Assembly (NCBI GenBank): GCA_963720645.1
Contig: CAVRFX010000024.1
Location: 1-64,000 of the forward strand
Length of the DNA: 64,000 nt
Reading direction: 5' to 3'
Origin: RYN-230 sp963720645
GTDB lineage: Bacteria; Actinomycetota; Actinomycetes; Streptosporangiales; Streptosporangiaceae
In this document: positions 36,662 through 45,349 of the stretch, piece after piece
How the letters are laid out: each line of letters starts with the position of its first letter
How positions within the stretch are numbered: position 1 is the first letter of the stretch
Translations under genes and position numbers: made by a program
Notes under the pieces: model-generated
The model's database searches: none
What the model saw: the letters and a program-made list of their open reading frames with translations, nothing else
Told to the model about the DNA's origin: nothing

Positions 36662-37339
36662 TTACTGCCTGGAGCGTTGGAGCAGGAAGTGGCGGTAGCC
36701 CCAGCCGTCTTCTTGGCTGAAGCCCTCGTCGATGATCTGCAGTCCCGCCTCGTGGAACCAGCCTGTTGCCTGGTCGCGACCTGGGTAGTAGTGGTAGCCG
36801 CCGACATTGCCGTCGGTGACTTCGCCGCGCACGGCCGGCAGCCCGCGCCGGGTGAGCGTCGCGAACGCGTCCTCGATCACCGGCTCGGCCGCCTCCTCGA
36901 CGTTCAGGTACAGCAGGCCGCCCGGGCTCGCCGCGCGTTGCAGGTTGGCCAATACCAGCGGCCAGTCTTCGGGTGGCACGTGCTCCATCGCATCGATGGT
37001 CATCACGGCATCGAACTCGCCGGCGTACGGCAGTTCCTGGAGTCGCACCTGATCAAGCGCGATCGCGATGCCGCGTGCCCGGGCCTGGGACAGCATTCCC
37101 GCCGATTGGTCGGCGCCGACGACGCGGTGCCCGGCCGTGGTCACCGTCGGGAAATAGCTGCCTGTCCCGCAGGGCGCATCCAAGACCTTGGCGGCCGCAG
37201 GGCAGGCGCCTAGCAGCCGTGCCACCCAGTTTCGTTGGGTCTGGGCGGGGCAGCCGTGGTCGTCGTAGGTGGGGGCGTCCTGGTCATAGCTGGCGAGGAC
37301 TGCTGCCCGCCGCTGGTCGAGCCAGGCCTGCCGGTCCAT
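36662..37339 (-). CDS. Class I SAM-dependent methyltransferase
   Basis: 225 residues starting MDRQAWLDQRRAAV, preceded by AAAGGAGG. Motif I is VLDAPCGTGSYFPTV, motif II is RVVGADQSAGMLSQARA, motif III is FDAVMTIDAMEHVPPEDW, then PGGLLYLNVEEA. This is a Methyltransf_11/25-type enzyme. The C-terminal part (YYPGRDQATGWFHEAGLQIIDEG) shapes the substrate site. The substrate is unknown and no pathway genes flank it. Confidence 0.88.
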   Translation of the reverse strand: MDRQAWLDQRRAAVLASYDQDAPTYDDHGCPAQTQRNWVARLLGACPAAAKVLDAPCGTGSYFPTVTTAGHRVVGADQSAGMLSQARARGIAIALDQVRLQELPYAGEFDAVMTIDAMEHVPPEDWPLVLANLQRAASPGGLLYLNVEEAAEPVIEDAFATLTRRGLPAVRGEVTDGNVGGYHYYPGRDQATGWFHEAGLQIIDEGFSQEDGWGYRHFLLQRSRQ

Positions 37340-37548
37340 GGTTCCTCCTTTGGGTGGCGACGGTGGGTGTCGCGGCATCGGGTGCCGCGCGTCTGATGCT
37401 GGAAGATGCCGTCTGGTGGCGTATGCGGGTCAGCTCGCGACCCGCCCATTTACGGCCGGTGTGCGGATGCCTGTTCTTGGTGGAGCATCGGGTTCGGGCG
37501 GCCGGTCAGGGCCAGCTCTGGCGCGCGCCCTGGGCGGTGTTGTGCCGG

Positions 37549-37746
37549 TCATGGGCTGCCGCCGCCCAGCGCGGTGCGCACGCGGCGCGCCATGACGGCC
37601 GTCAGTCCGTGGACGCGATGCGTGCGCTGCGGCGTCCGGGTGCGGTGGGTCTGGCGGGCGGCCCGGGCCTGGGCATCGCGGTGGGTCTGGCCGTGCAAGT
37701 CGGTGATCCGGGCCTGTGCCAGGTAGTAGAGCAATGCGGGGCACAT
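37549..37746 (-). CDS. Small basic protein of unknown function
   Basis: 65 residues starting MCPALLYYLAQARITDLHGQ with GAGGAG seven bases upstream. It is helical and strongly basic after residue 20 (RDAQARAARQTHRTRTPQ). Short proteins with this kind of start occur in actinobacteria without an assigned role. The frame continues open upstream but without a better start. Confidence 0.5.
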   Translation of the reverse strand: MCPALLYYLAQARITDLHGQTHRDAQARAARQTHRTRTPQRTHRVHGLTAVMARRVRTALGGGSP

Positions 37747-38074
37747 CGTGGTCTCCTCGGTCAGCGCCGGGGCGCGCCTGGTCTGGCTGCCTGATACCGG
37801 TGGCCCTGGCGGGGCTGGTATCGCGGCTGGTTCCCACGCTCGTCGGTGACGGCGGTGCTGACCACGCGTGATCACCCACAGGACAACCCACAGGATCAGG
37901 CTCAGTGGCTGGCCCGTTAGTGAGCGGATCCGGATCCTGGGCGCCTGACGGGCGCCGTTGGCGGCAAGAGCCGGGCCTGCTGCGTGATGGGAGCTAGCAG
38001 CGGCGGGCCGGGCTGTCTACTGTTGGGGCAGGATTGCCCGCCGGTGGCGGGCAGCATGGGGGGACGCTGGGGAC
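37747..38074. other. Intergenic region between divergent genes
   Basis: About 330 bp between the small basic gene (minus) and the XRE regulator (plus). It should hold both promoters. No clear -10/-35 pair or operator could be picked out by eye. Confidence 0.45.
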
Positions 38075-38401
38075 GTGGCCGAGGATCGCGGGCTGAGTTT
38101 CGCCGGCCTGCTGCGGCAGCTGCGAACGGGGGCACGGCTGACCCAGGAGGAGCTGGCGGAGGCGGCGGGTATCAGCACCCGGGCGGTCAGTGACCTGGAA
38201 CGCGGCATCAACCGCACCGCGCACAAAGACACCGCGCTGCTGCTCGCCGACGCGCTGGGCCTGGACGAGACGGGGCGCGCGCTGTTCGTCGCCGCGGCCC
38301 GCGGGCGAGGCCCGCCGCTCGACGTGCTGGCGGCGGTGCAGGGGAGGCGCCAGGAGCCGCCGCGGCCGCGGCCACCAGGACCTTGCCGCGCGAGATGCTA
38401 A
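38075..38401 (+). CDS. XRE-type HTH domain of an NB-ARC-TPR regulator (N-terminal segment)
   Basis: GTG at 38075 opens a frame with a classical XRE helix-turn-helix: SFAGLLRQLRTGARLTQEEL, AEAAGISTRAVSDLERGINR, LLADALGLDETGRALFVAAAR (residues about 8-75). The frame stops at 38401, but the protein continues in the next frame (ATRTLPREMLTNFTGRQAEL) after a one-base change near 38350 in a GC-rich stretch. In related proteins the HTH, NB-ARC and TPR parts form one transcription regulator of about 870 residues. Confidence 0.75.
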   Translation: MAEDRGLSFAGLLRQLRTGARLTQEELAEAAGISTRAVSDLERGINRTAHKDTALLLADALGLDETGRALFVAAARGRGPPLDVLAAVQGRRQEPPRPRPPGPCRARC

Positions 38402-39252
38402 CTAACTTCACCGGCCGCCAGGCTGAGCTCACTCAGCTGCTGGACGGGATTGACAGCCTTGCCGGGGGCGGCGGGGTGGTGGGGATCTGCGCGATCGACG
38501 GGATGGCCGGGATCGGCAAGACCACCTTCGCGGTGCACGCCGCACACGAGCTCGCTCCGGGTTTCCCCGATGGGCAGTTTTTCCTGCCTCTGCACGCCCA
38601 CACCGCCGGCCAGCGGCCGGTTGAGCCGGCCGATGCACTGGCTAGCTTGCTGCTGACCGCCGGGCTGGCCCCCCAGCAGATCCCGCCCGGCGTGGAGGCC
38701 CGGGCCGCACGGTGGCGGGGCCAGGTAGCGGGCAAGAAGGTCTTGCTGCTGCTCGATGACGCCGCCAGCCATGAGCAGGTCCGGCCGCTGCTGCCCGGCA
38801 CCGCGGGCAGCCTGGTGCTGGTCACCAGCCGCCGCCGGCTGAGCGCCTTGGAGGGCGCCGCAGTGGTCAGCCTCGAGACGCTGCCTCCCGCTGAGGCGGC
38901 GGCGCTGCTGGCCCGGCTGGCGGCCCGGCCCGGCCTGCGTGCTGGGGATACCGCGGTGGGCGAGCTCACCCGGCTGTGCGGGTACCTGCCGCTGGCGATC
39001 GGGATGCTCGCCAGCCAGTTGCGCCACCACGCCGCCTGGTCCGCCGCGGAGCTGGCCGCCGAGCCTGGCCGAGGCCCGGGATCGGCTGGCCCTCATGCGT
39101 GCGGAGAACCTGTCGGTCGCCGCCGCGTTCGGCCTGTCGTATGCCGACCTCACCCCAGGCCAGCAGCGGCTGTTTCGCCGGCTCGGCCTGCACCCGGGCC
39201 CCAGCGTCGATGCCTACGCCGCCGCCGCGCTCGACCGCACCAGCCTGGATGA
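38383..39252 (+). CDS. NB-ARC ATPase segment of the same regulator
   Basis: The frame carries NFTGRQAELTQLL, Walker A IDGMAGIGKTTFAVHAA, Walker B KKVLLLLDDAAS, a sensor RSLVLVTSRRRL-like segment (GSLVLVTSRRRLSALEGA), and LCGYLPLAI (GLPLA-type motif). These are the NB-ARC motifs of AfsR-like and NLR-like STAND switches. The reading frame is lost after AELAAEPG near 39062 and resumes as SLAEARDRLALMRAE in the next frame. ATP-dependent switching is expected to control DNA binding by the HTH part. Confidence 0.8.
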   Translation: MPREMLTNFTGRQAELTQLLDGIDSLAGGGGVVGICAIDGMAGIGKTTFAVHAAHELAPGFPDGQFFLPLHAHTAGQRPVEPADALASLLLTAGLAPQQIPPGVEARAARWRGQVAGKKVLLLLDDAASHEQVRPLLPGTAGSLVLVTSRRRLSALEGAAVVSLETLPPAEAAALLARLAARPGLRAGDTAVGELTRLCGYLPLAIGMLASQLRHHAAWSAAELAAEPGRGPGSAGPHACGEPVGRRRVRPVVCRPHPRPAAAVSPARPAPGPQRRCLRRRRARPHQPG

Positions 39253-40702
39253 GGCCCGCCGCGGCCTTAATGAGCTGTATGACCAGCACCTCGTCGCCGA
39301 GCCCGCGCCCGGCCGCTACCAGCTGCACGACCTGCTCCGCGAACACGCCCGCGCCCTCGCCGCCGCCGACAACCGGGCCGAATCAGACGAGGCGGCCGGC
39401 CGACTGCTGGACTACTACCTGCACACCGCCCTGGCCGCCGACCGGCGCTTGGCTTCCTGGGCCAGCACCGCCCGCCGCGCGCCGCCCGGCCACCCGCCAG
39501 CTGAGGCCCCCGTCCTGTCCACCCTCGGGCAGGCAGCAGCCTGGCTGGAGGCCGAGCGGGCGAACCTGCACGCCGCCACCGACTATGCCGCTGCGCGCGG
39601 GCGGCCCCAGCACGCGATCGCCATCCCCGCCGCGATACGCGGCTTCCTGGCCGTCCGCGGTTACGGGGATCAGTCCGCCACCCTCCACCAGACCGCCCTG
39701 GCCGCGGCGCGCCAGGCCGGCGACCGGCTCGGCGAGGCCGACACGCTCGCCGGGCTGGGCATCTTGCAAGGAGACACCGGCGACTACCCGGCCGCCACGG
39801 CCAGCCTGGTCCAGGCGGTAGCGCTCTATGGTGACGCCGGGGACCTGCCCGGGCAGGCCCACGCCCTCAACGAGCTGGCCTACCTTCACGTGCAAACCGC
39901 GGACTACCCAGCCGCCGCCGCCAGCGCCCAGCAGGCGCTGGCGCTAGCCCGCAGCGCCAGCGACCGCTCGCTTGAGGCCGACGCCCTCATCCACCTGGGC
40001 CTGGCGCAGCAGCTGACGGGGGACTATCCGGCCGCCGCCGCCAGCCACCAGCAGGCCCTGGCGCTGTGCCGTGACCTCGGCAACCTGGAAGGCCAGGCCG
40101 AGGCCCTCAACTGCCTCGGCACCGTCCAGCGAGAAACCAGGGACTTTCCGGCGGCCGCCACCAGCCAGCAACAGGCCCTGGCGCTATTCGGTGACCTCGG
40201 CAACCTGGAAGGCCAGGCCGGGACCCTCAACTGCCTCGGCGTCGTCCAGCAAGAGAACGGGGACTTTCCCGCCGCCGCCGCCAGCCACCAGCAGGCCCTG
40301 GCGACGTTCCGCGAATTCGGCAACCAGCTTGGCCAGGCCGAGGCGCTGAACGGCCTCGGCGAACTTTCGTCGCGGACCTCGGCCACCGGCCAAGCCCGCG
40401 AGTACTATGCCCAGGCGCTGGCCATCGCCCGCGACTTCCGCGTGCCCCTGGAGGAAGCACGCGCCCTGGAAGGACTCGGCCAAACCCACATGCAAGACGG
40501 CAACCCCGGCCAGGCCGCCGCGCACCTGCGGCAGGCACTCACGATCTACCAGCGCATCGGCGCCCCCGCCGCACGGCGGGTCCAGGAAACCCTCCAGAAC
40601 CACAGGCTGACATCCACCGCTCCCAAGCCCCAGCCAGCGGCCCACAACAGCGACGACCATCAGCAGCACGCGCCCACCGCACCCCAGGAAGCGACAGAAT
40701 AG
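38939..40702 (+). CDS. Winged-helix and TPR segment of the same regulator
   Basis: The real protein joins this frame near 39062 (SLAEARDRLALMRAE); the residues before that are out of frame. A winged-helix region (LSYADLTPGQQRLFRRLGLHPG..YQLHDLLREHARALA) leads into TPR units of 40 residues, seen at least seven times with the core A.A..QQALAL.RDLGN..GQA.ALN.LG..Q. The C-terminus after LTIYQRIGAPAARRV is low-complexity. TPRs likely bind the signal or a partner protein. There is no adjacent target gene from which to infer what it controls. Confidence 0.8.
   Translation: MLGIPRWASSPGCAGTCRWRSGCSPASCATTPPGPPRSWPPSLAEARDRLALMRAENLSVAAAFGLSYADLTPGQQRLFRRLGLHPGPSVDAYAAAALDRTSLDEARRGLNELYDQHLVAEPAPGRYQLHDLLREHARALAAADNRAESDEAAGRLLDYYLHTALAADRRLASWASTARRAPPGHPPAEAPVLSTLGQAAAWLEAERANLHAATDYAAARGRPQHAIAIPAAIRGFLAVRGYGDQSATLHQTALAAARQAGDRLGEADTLAGLGILQGDTGDYPAATASLVQAVALYGDAGDLPGQAHALNELAYLHVQTADYPAAAASAQQALALARSASDRSLEADALIHLGLAQQLTGDYPAAAASHQQALALCRDLGNLEGQAEALNCLGTVQRETRDFPAAATSQQQALALFGDLGNLEGQAGTLNCLGVVQQENGDFPAAAASHQQALATFREFGNQLGQAEALNGLGELSSRTSATGQAREYYAQALAIARDFRVPLEEARALEGLGQTHMQDGNPGQAAAHLRQALTIYQRIGAPAARRVQETLQNHRLTSTAPKPQPAAHNSDDHQQHAPTAPQEATE
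39770..40370 (+). repeat. 120-bp tandem DNA repeats encoding TPR units
   Basis: About five imperfect 120-bp units (phrase GCCAGCCACCAGCAGGCCCT recurring near 40040, 40160 and 40280). They are similar enough for recombination to change the number of TPRs. Confidence 0.65.
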
Positions 40703-41138
40703 CCAGTTCAGCGCGGCACGGACGGACAGCAACCGGACCTTCACCCCCATTCAGATCCGCGGGAATGTGCGCGGGAAGCGCTGACCCTCGGTAACATCTG
40801 TGATTTGCGAGGGCCGAGTAGGACAAAAGTGGGTGCAGTGCTCCGCAAGCGCAACGACCAGTCGATTGCGGACGTACCTCATCGCGGCAATTGCGGACGT
40901 TCCCCGAGGGGACGGCGCCGTATAACTATGCGGCTCGTGCTACGACGGAGGCTCATCAGCGATCTGTTGCCCAACCACCAACGCGCGCGCGTAGCCGTCT
41001 ATCTGCGCGGCCTCCGAGTTATCGGCTGACCGTCCTTGCCGCGCCCGAACGGGTGTTCTGCGTGCCGTCGTGTGATAGCACGGCCCAGTCCAGCGCAGAA
41101 CCCGCTCAGCGGGCGTGCAGAGGCTAGCCCCCGATGAT
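40703..41138. other. Region without a supported gene
   Basis: About 430 bp between the TPR gene and the IS1380 C-terminal part. It is less GC-rich than its neighbours, with no convincing frame. It may include the outer end of the IS1380 element. Confidence 0.4.
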
Positions 41139-42314
41139 TCACCCGGAGAGGTTGCTGGCCTTCCAAGGCAGCTGAGGCCTCGTAATGATCTTGGATTTTA
41201 GGGTGCAGGTATGACAGCGGCCCGGCTGGCGCGCCGGTGGCGGGGGTTCCCTACGGTCCCCCTGGGTTTCCTTTCCATGGGTCGCAGGGACGTCGTGCCG
41301 CCGGTACAGGGGGCTTGCGGGAGCGCGGTGATCCGGGCCCAGGCGGCGGCGATGGCATCGGCCCAGGGCCAGGTGGCGGGGATCTTCAGCTGGCGGCGCC
41401 GGCTGCTGCGGGTCAGCTCCGCCCGCGGCGTGCAGGATGCGGTAGCGCAGGGTCTTTGGCTCGGCCCGGGCGAGGTCGCCGTCGAGCGCGAGCAGCTTGA
41501 GCCAGGCCAGCAGGGTCCCGCCGGTCAGCGAGGCAGTCAGCCACGCGGAGTTGAGCGCGAGATCGTGCGAGGGGAACTTGCCGATGCCGCAGTCTTTGCC
41601 GGTGCGGATGGCGTCTTCGACCCGGGCGTGGACCCTGTGGGCAGCGTCAATATAGGCCAGCTGGGCGCGCCAGCCGCGCACGGTGACGGGCAGGTTGCTC
41701 ACCCACAGGCTGTAACGCCAGCCACCGGCCTCCTCGAACAGCGACAACTGGGCACCAGGGTGGGGCCGTTCGCGGCGGGCGAAGATGCGCATGCTGGCGG
41801 GCCATCCCGCGAGGTGGTCCCCGTCTGGGCCTTCGCGCAGCAGCCCGGTCAGCTCGGCCACGTGAGCTTCGCCGATCCAGCACCGCGCATGCCCGCAGCC
41901 GTTGTCAGCACAGGCGTCAGCGGTGCGGCGTTCCCGGACCTGGCCGCGGCCATCGATCGCGGCCTGCCATGCCTGCGGGGGCACGCGGATGAGGGCTCGC
42001 CGTTCACGCTCGCCCAGCTCCCAGCCAACGGAATAGACCAGCTGGTGCCCGCGCCGCCGCGCCAGTTCATCCAGCCGCCCGATGAGCCCGTGGCTGGCCC
42101 CAGCGCCATCACAGGTGACCATCAGCCGCCGCCGGTGCTTCGCCGGAACCGCAGTAATCGCATCATCCAGCACGGTGAGGTGATCCGCGGTGGTGTTACT
42201 GCCCGCCGAGCCCGGGCGCAGCATCCCGGCCAGTGCTTCGGACGTGTTGTCGCAGAAGCCCAGCAGCGGGTGCAGGCCGAAACCCTTGAAGTTCGGCTCC
42301 GCGCCTTCCTTGTC
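41139..42314 (-). pseudogene. IS1380-family transposase, C-terminal part
   Basis: The frame begins exactly at DKEGAEPNFKGFGLHPLLGFCDNT and continues LAGMLRPGSAGSNTTADHL, LMVTCDGAGASHGLIG with an Asp, YSVGWELGERER, YSLWVSNLP and HARVEDAIRTGKDCGIGKFPS with the Glu. This is the catalytic half of IS1380 transposases. Near 41395 a one-base change shifts the last 70 residues; the other frame gives LTRSSRRRQLKIPATWPWADAI, the normal ending. The first 150 residues lie 3.06 kb away at 45350-45858, separated by an inserted recombinase module. Confidence 0.82.
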
Positions 42315-42333
42315 CAACCCGCACAGGTTCGCG

Positions 42334-42348
42334 GGAACGTGTGCAAGG
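42334..42348. repeat. Subterminal direct repeat, left copy
   Basis: GGAACGTGTGCAAGG, about 20 bp inside the left junction. The right copy (GGAACGTGTGGCAAG) is at 45353-45367, about 8 bp inside the right junction. Candidate recombinase binding or crossover sequence. Confidence 0.5.
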
Positions 42349-42372
42349 TGGCGCCTTCAATGCCCAGGTTTG

Positions 42373-43839
42373 TCAGGCGGGTGTGGTGCGCTGGAGGCGG
42401 TCGCGGTTGACGTTGTCGGCGAGGTAGCGCACAAGGCCGGCGTTTTGCATGCCCAGCGTGGCAGCGGTGAGCTTGGGGTCGAGGTCGTTGACGAGCTGGG
42501 CGATCCTGGTCTGCCGGCAGGCGGATGGCGTGGTGCCCGCGGGCGCGAGCCTGCGGGTGAGGTATGAGCCGTCGGCGGGCTGATCACCTGTCCGGGTGGC
42601 GCTGGTGACGATCAGGTGCGGGTTCAAGGTGGCGAGCTGGTCGCGGTGGGCGAGGCAGGCTTGGACGGCGGACCATGTGGTGGGGTCGGCCGGGGTGGGG
42701 AACGGCCGGCTGGCCAGGGTGAGCGTTCGGTGCTGGGCGTCAATGCTGCTGATCGTCAGGCTGCGGATCTGCGCATTGGAGGCGGCGTGGAGCAGGGCGA
42801 GCAGCCCGGTCAGCCGCTCGTGCGGGTGGGTGGCGGGACTGCCCCACCGGCGGAACAGAGCCCGCTGGGTGCCGGGGTCCAGCACGGTTCCGGTGAATCC
42901 TGGCTGGGCTCCCAGTCGCAGTGGCCTGGCCGGGTCGATCAGGATGAGCTTGCGCTGCCGGGCCCATGCGAAGTAGCGGCGCAGCACGTAGGTGTCCTGG
43001 TGGCGGCTGCGCAGGCGGCTGGCTAGGAAATGCTCCAGGTCGGCGGTGGTGACCTCAGCCCAGCTGGTGACGTGGCCGGCTGCGGCCAGGTGGCGGGCGA
43101 GGTCGCGCAGGATCCGCAGCCGGGTTTCCAGGGTGGTGTCGCTGAGCTGGCGGCGGCCTGCCCGGCGCGCGCGGTCTTGCTCGGAAAGCTGGTATTCGTT
43201 GAACCGTGTAACCGCAACAGCCAGCCCTGCTGGGACGGCGTCGAGGTAACGCTGCCGGCGCGCGGCGGCGCGGCGCCGGGCATCGTCGCCGGGCAGGATC
43301 AGGCCCTGGCTGGTGAAGAACGCGGCCAGCGCGCGCCCAGCCGCATCCAGGGTCCCGTCCGCCTGCGAGGCGCTGGCCAGGATCTGCCGCGGCCCGGCCG
43401 AAGTGTCCGCGGACAGCACCCGGCCGGCGTGGCGCATGATCGCGACCGCGCCGCCGGGATGGTAGCGGGCGGCGGTGAACTCGGTGAGCGCTTGCCACCA
43501 GGGCGGGACCACCGGCAGCCGGGCGGCCAGCGAGGCGCCGTAATGGAATGGCCAGTCCGGGTCCGCGAGCTTGCAGCGGTTGCACAAGCCGTGACCGGCG
43601 TTGCGGCGCTGCTGGCCGCATTGACCGCAGCTGATGGCCTTGGCTGGCCTGCCGGGCCCGGCGGCCTGGTCGCAGATCGCGCAGATGCCCGCGGGGCGCA
43701 GGTGCCGCACCCGGCCGCAGCAAGGGCAGGGGCGCTTGAGCGCGGCCAGGGCCGCCTTCCGCTGGCAGACGTGGCAGCGGTGCCGGTCGCGGAACTTCAC
43801 TGGCGCCCCGCATTGCGTGCATGGCGGGTAGCGGCTCAT
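42373..43839 (-). CDS. Zinc-finger protein with a degenerate tyrosine-recombinase domain
   Basis: 488 residues starting MSRYPPCTQCGAPVKFRDRHRCHVCQ. The N-terminal 100 residues have four CxxC pairs (CTQC/CHVC, CPCC/CAIC, CGQC/CNRC), enough for two or three zinc fingers. From about 230 on comes a tyrosine-recombinase-like fold: an N-terminal helical part (SDTTLETRLRILRDLARHL..HFLASRL) and a core (LLALLHAASNAQIRSL, TPSACRQTRIAQLVNDL, TLGMQNAGLVRYLADNVN). The catalytic positions are partly lost: GH of the second His motif reads GM, and HxxR reads SACR. A Tyr in VRYLADN remains. It may be a structural partner of the recombinase at 44130-45287. Confidence 0.72.
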   Translation of the reverse strand: MSRYPPCTQCGAPVKFRDRHRCHVCQRKAALAALKRPCPCCGRVRHLRPAGICAICDQAAGPGRPAKAISCGQCGQQRRNAGHGLCNRCKLADPDWPFHYGASLAARLPVVPPWWQALTEFTAARYHPGGAVAIMRHAGRVLSADTSAGPRQILASASQADGTLDAAGRALAAFFTSQGLILPGDDARRRAAARRQRYLDAVPAGLAVAVTRFNEYQLSEQDRARRAGRRQLSDTTLETRLRILRDLARHLAAAGHVTSWAEVTTADLEHFLASRLRSRHQDTYVLRRYFAWARQRKLILIDPARPLRLGAQPGFTGTVLDPGTQRALFRRWGSPATHPHERLTGLLALLHAASNAQIRSLTISSIDAQHRTLTLASRPFPTPADPTTWSAVQACLAHRDQLATLNPHLIVTSATRTGDQPADGSYLTRRLAPAGTTPSACRQTRIAQLVNDLDPKLTAATLGMQNAGLVRYLADNVNRDRLQRTTPA

Positions 43840-44140
43840 ACCGGCGGCAGCGACCGGCCCCTCGCGGCCCTGGGCTCTTCCCTGACCGCCGGCTGGCGGC
43901 CGGCTGGGTCACCGGCGTGGTGTCCACCTCGAGCAGGTCATCGGGGGTGCATTCCAGCGCGGTGCACAGCCCGGCGAGTGTCTCCAGCTTGACCTGGGTC
44001 GGCTGGCGGGTCAGCAGCGCCGACACCGACGCAGACGACAGGTGCAGCCCGGCTCGCTCGGCCAGCAGGCGGCGCAGCTGGGCGCCGGTCCATACTTCGC
44101 GCTGAGCCGCGGCCATCCGCAGCCGCCACCTAATCTTCAC
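43836..44140 (-). CDS. XRE/Cro-type HTH protein of the recombinase module
   Basis: It starts at GTG 44140, overlapping the stop of the upstream recombinase, or at an internal ATG (MAAAQREVWTG). The core LRRLLAERAGLHLSSASVSALLTRQPTQVKLETLAGLCTALECTPDDLLEVD is a Cro/C1-type helix-turn-helix of about 65 residues. In the open frame it runs on into the next gene. A one-base change near 43880 would give EPRAARGRSLPPV and a TGA overlapping the next ATG (ATGA). It probably regulates the module or acts as an excision factor. Confidence 0.65.
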
Positions 44141-45287
44141 CGCCTGCTCCTTCCAGCCCTGCCAGCGCGCCGGAGACCGCCCGGCGATAGGCGTCCTCGA
44201 TGAACGTCGCCGACGGCGTGACGTAGCGCATCGTGGTTCCCACATGCCAGTGGCCGAGCATCTGCTGGATCGCCACCAGGTCCACGCCCCGCTCATAGTT
44301 ACGGGTGGCGCAGGCGTGCCTGAGCATGTGCGGGCTGAACCTGCCCTGGAGTACCTGCCCGCCCCTGGCCTGCGCTGCGGCGTCTTCGAGTTCGAGCAGA
44401 TATGCCAGCCTGTTGCGGATCGTGCCGCGGTGGATCCGGCCACCCCCTTCGTCGCAGAACAGCGCCGGGCCCTCACCCATCCGCGGGCGGATCTCATCCA
44501 GGTACCAGCGCAAGATCAGGTCCAGCCCGTCCAGCATGGGCACCCACCTCGGCCGCGGGCCGGAGGTCTTTGCGCCCTTGCCGAAACGCACGTGCAGCTT
44601 CCCGAACGGCCCGCGGCCGAAGTGGACGTCGGGCCGGTCCATCATGGCTGCCTCGTCAGCGCGCAGCCCGGCGAGATACAGCGTCCGGAACAACGCGTAG
44701 TCGCGGCCCGCGGCAGCGTACTTACGCGCGCTGGCGATCCGCTCCCGCAGGAAACCGAAGAAGTCTTCCAGCCGCTCCGGGCCCGGCGGTGGGTTCGCGG
44801 ACGGGGAATCCGCGCTGACATGACGTGCGGCGTTGAACTCATCGACCGGGTCGGCCAGGCGGATCCCGAACGCCGCCTCGATGGCGGCGGCCTTGCGCGC
44901 GACCAGGAACGCGTGAAAGTTCTTGAACGCCTGCACGTAGCACCGGCGGGTAGACGCCGCCAGGCCCTGAGCGGCGAGCTCGCCGACCACCCGGTCTACG
45001 TCGTCCCGGGTCACCTCCCAGGCCGGGCGGCCGCAGGCCGCCAGGAACCGCCGCAACGTACCCGCCCCATTGCCGATCGTCAGCTCGCTGAAGCCCCGCG
45101 CGACCTGGGAAACCTCGAACGCCTGCAGGCACTCCTCCTGGAACGCCACCGGATCCGGCATCGGCACGCTGGCGTCCGCCTCCGCCGCCGATCCCGCCCC
45201 GCCCCGGACGACCCGCAGCCCGATTCCATCCACCCCGCGTTCCTCCCCCCTGAGGAATAAAGGTGCTACCTTACGGCCAGCGGTCAC
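44130..45287 (-). CDS. Tyrosine-type site-specific recombinase
   Basis: 385 residues from GTG 45287; a start at an internal ATG (MPDPVAFQEECLQA) is possible. The N-terminal SAM-like domain (LTIGNGAGTLRRFLAACGR..STRRCYVQAFKNFHAFLV) is followed by a full catalytic set: Arg in LAGLRADEA, Lys in FGKGAKTSG, HxxR in SPHMLRHACAT, His in MLGHWHVGTT, and Tyr in MRYVTPS. First gene of the inserted module and its likely driver. An inverted repeat overlaps its start region (45279-45322) and may be an operator. Confidence 0.87.
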   Translation of the reverse strand: MTAGRKVAPLFLRGEERGVDGIGLRVVRGGAGSAAEADASVPMPDPVAFQEECLQAFEVSQVARGFSELTIGNGAGTLRRFLAACGRPAWEVTRDDVDRVVGELAAQGLAASTRRCYVQAFKNFHAFLVARKAAAIEAAFGIRLADPVDEFNAARHVSADSPSANPPPGPERLEDFFGFLRERIASARKYAAAGRDYALFRTLYLAGLRADEAAMMDRPDVHFGRGPFGKLHVRFGKGAKTSGPRPRWVPMLDGLDLILRWYLDEIRPRMGEGPALFCDEGGGRIHRGTIRNRLAYLLELEDAAAQARGGQVLQGRFSPHMLRHACATRNYERGVDLVAIQQMLGHWHVGTTMRYVTPSATFIEDAYRRAVSGALAGLEGAGGED

Positions 45288-45322
45288 GCCTTGACATCAA
45301 CGACGCGCTCAAAGTGACCGCT
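45279..45322. promoter_or_regulatory. Inverted repeat over the recombinase start
   Basis: AGCGGTCAC at 45279-45287 and GTGACCGCT at 45314-45322, perfect 9-bp arms 26 bp apart. The inner arm contains the GTG start codon. It could be an operator for the module's HTH protein or a recombinase core site. Confidence 0.45.
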
Positions 45323-45349
45323 GACCACGGCAGACGGCCCGATCCCGGG

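Noticed and set aside
41211..42410. 399-codon plus-strand open frame
   Set aside because: Antisense to the IS1380 transposase, with Gly/Arg/Ala-rich nonsense sequence.
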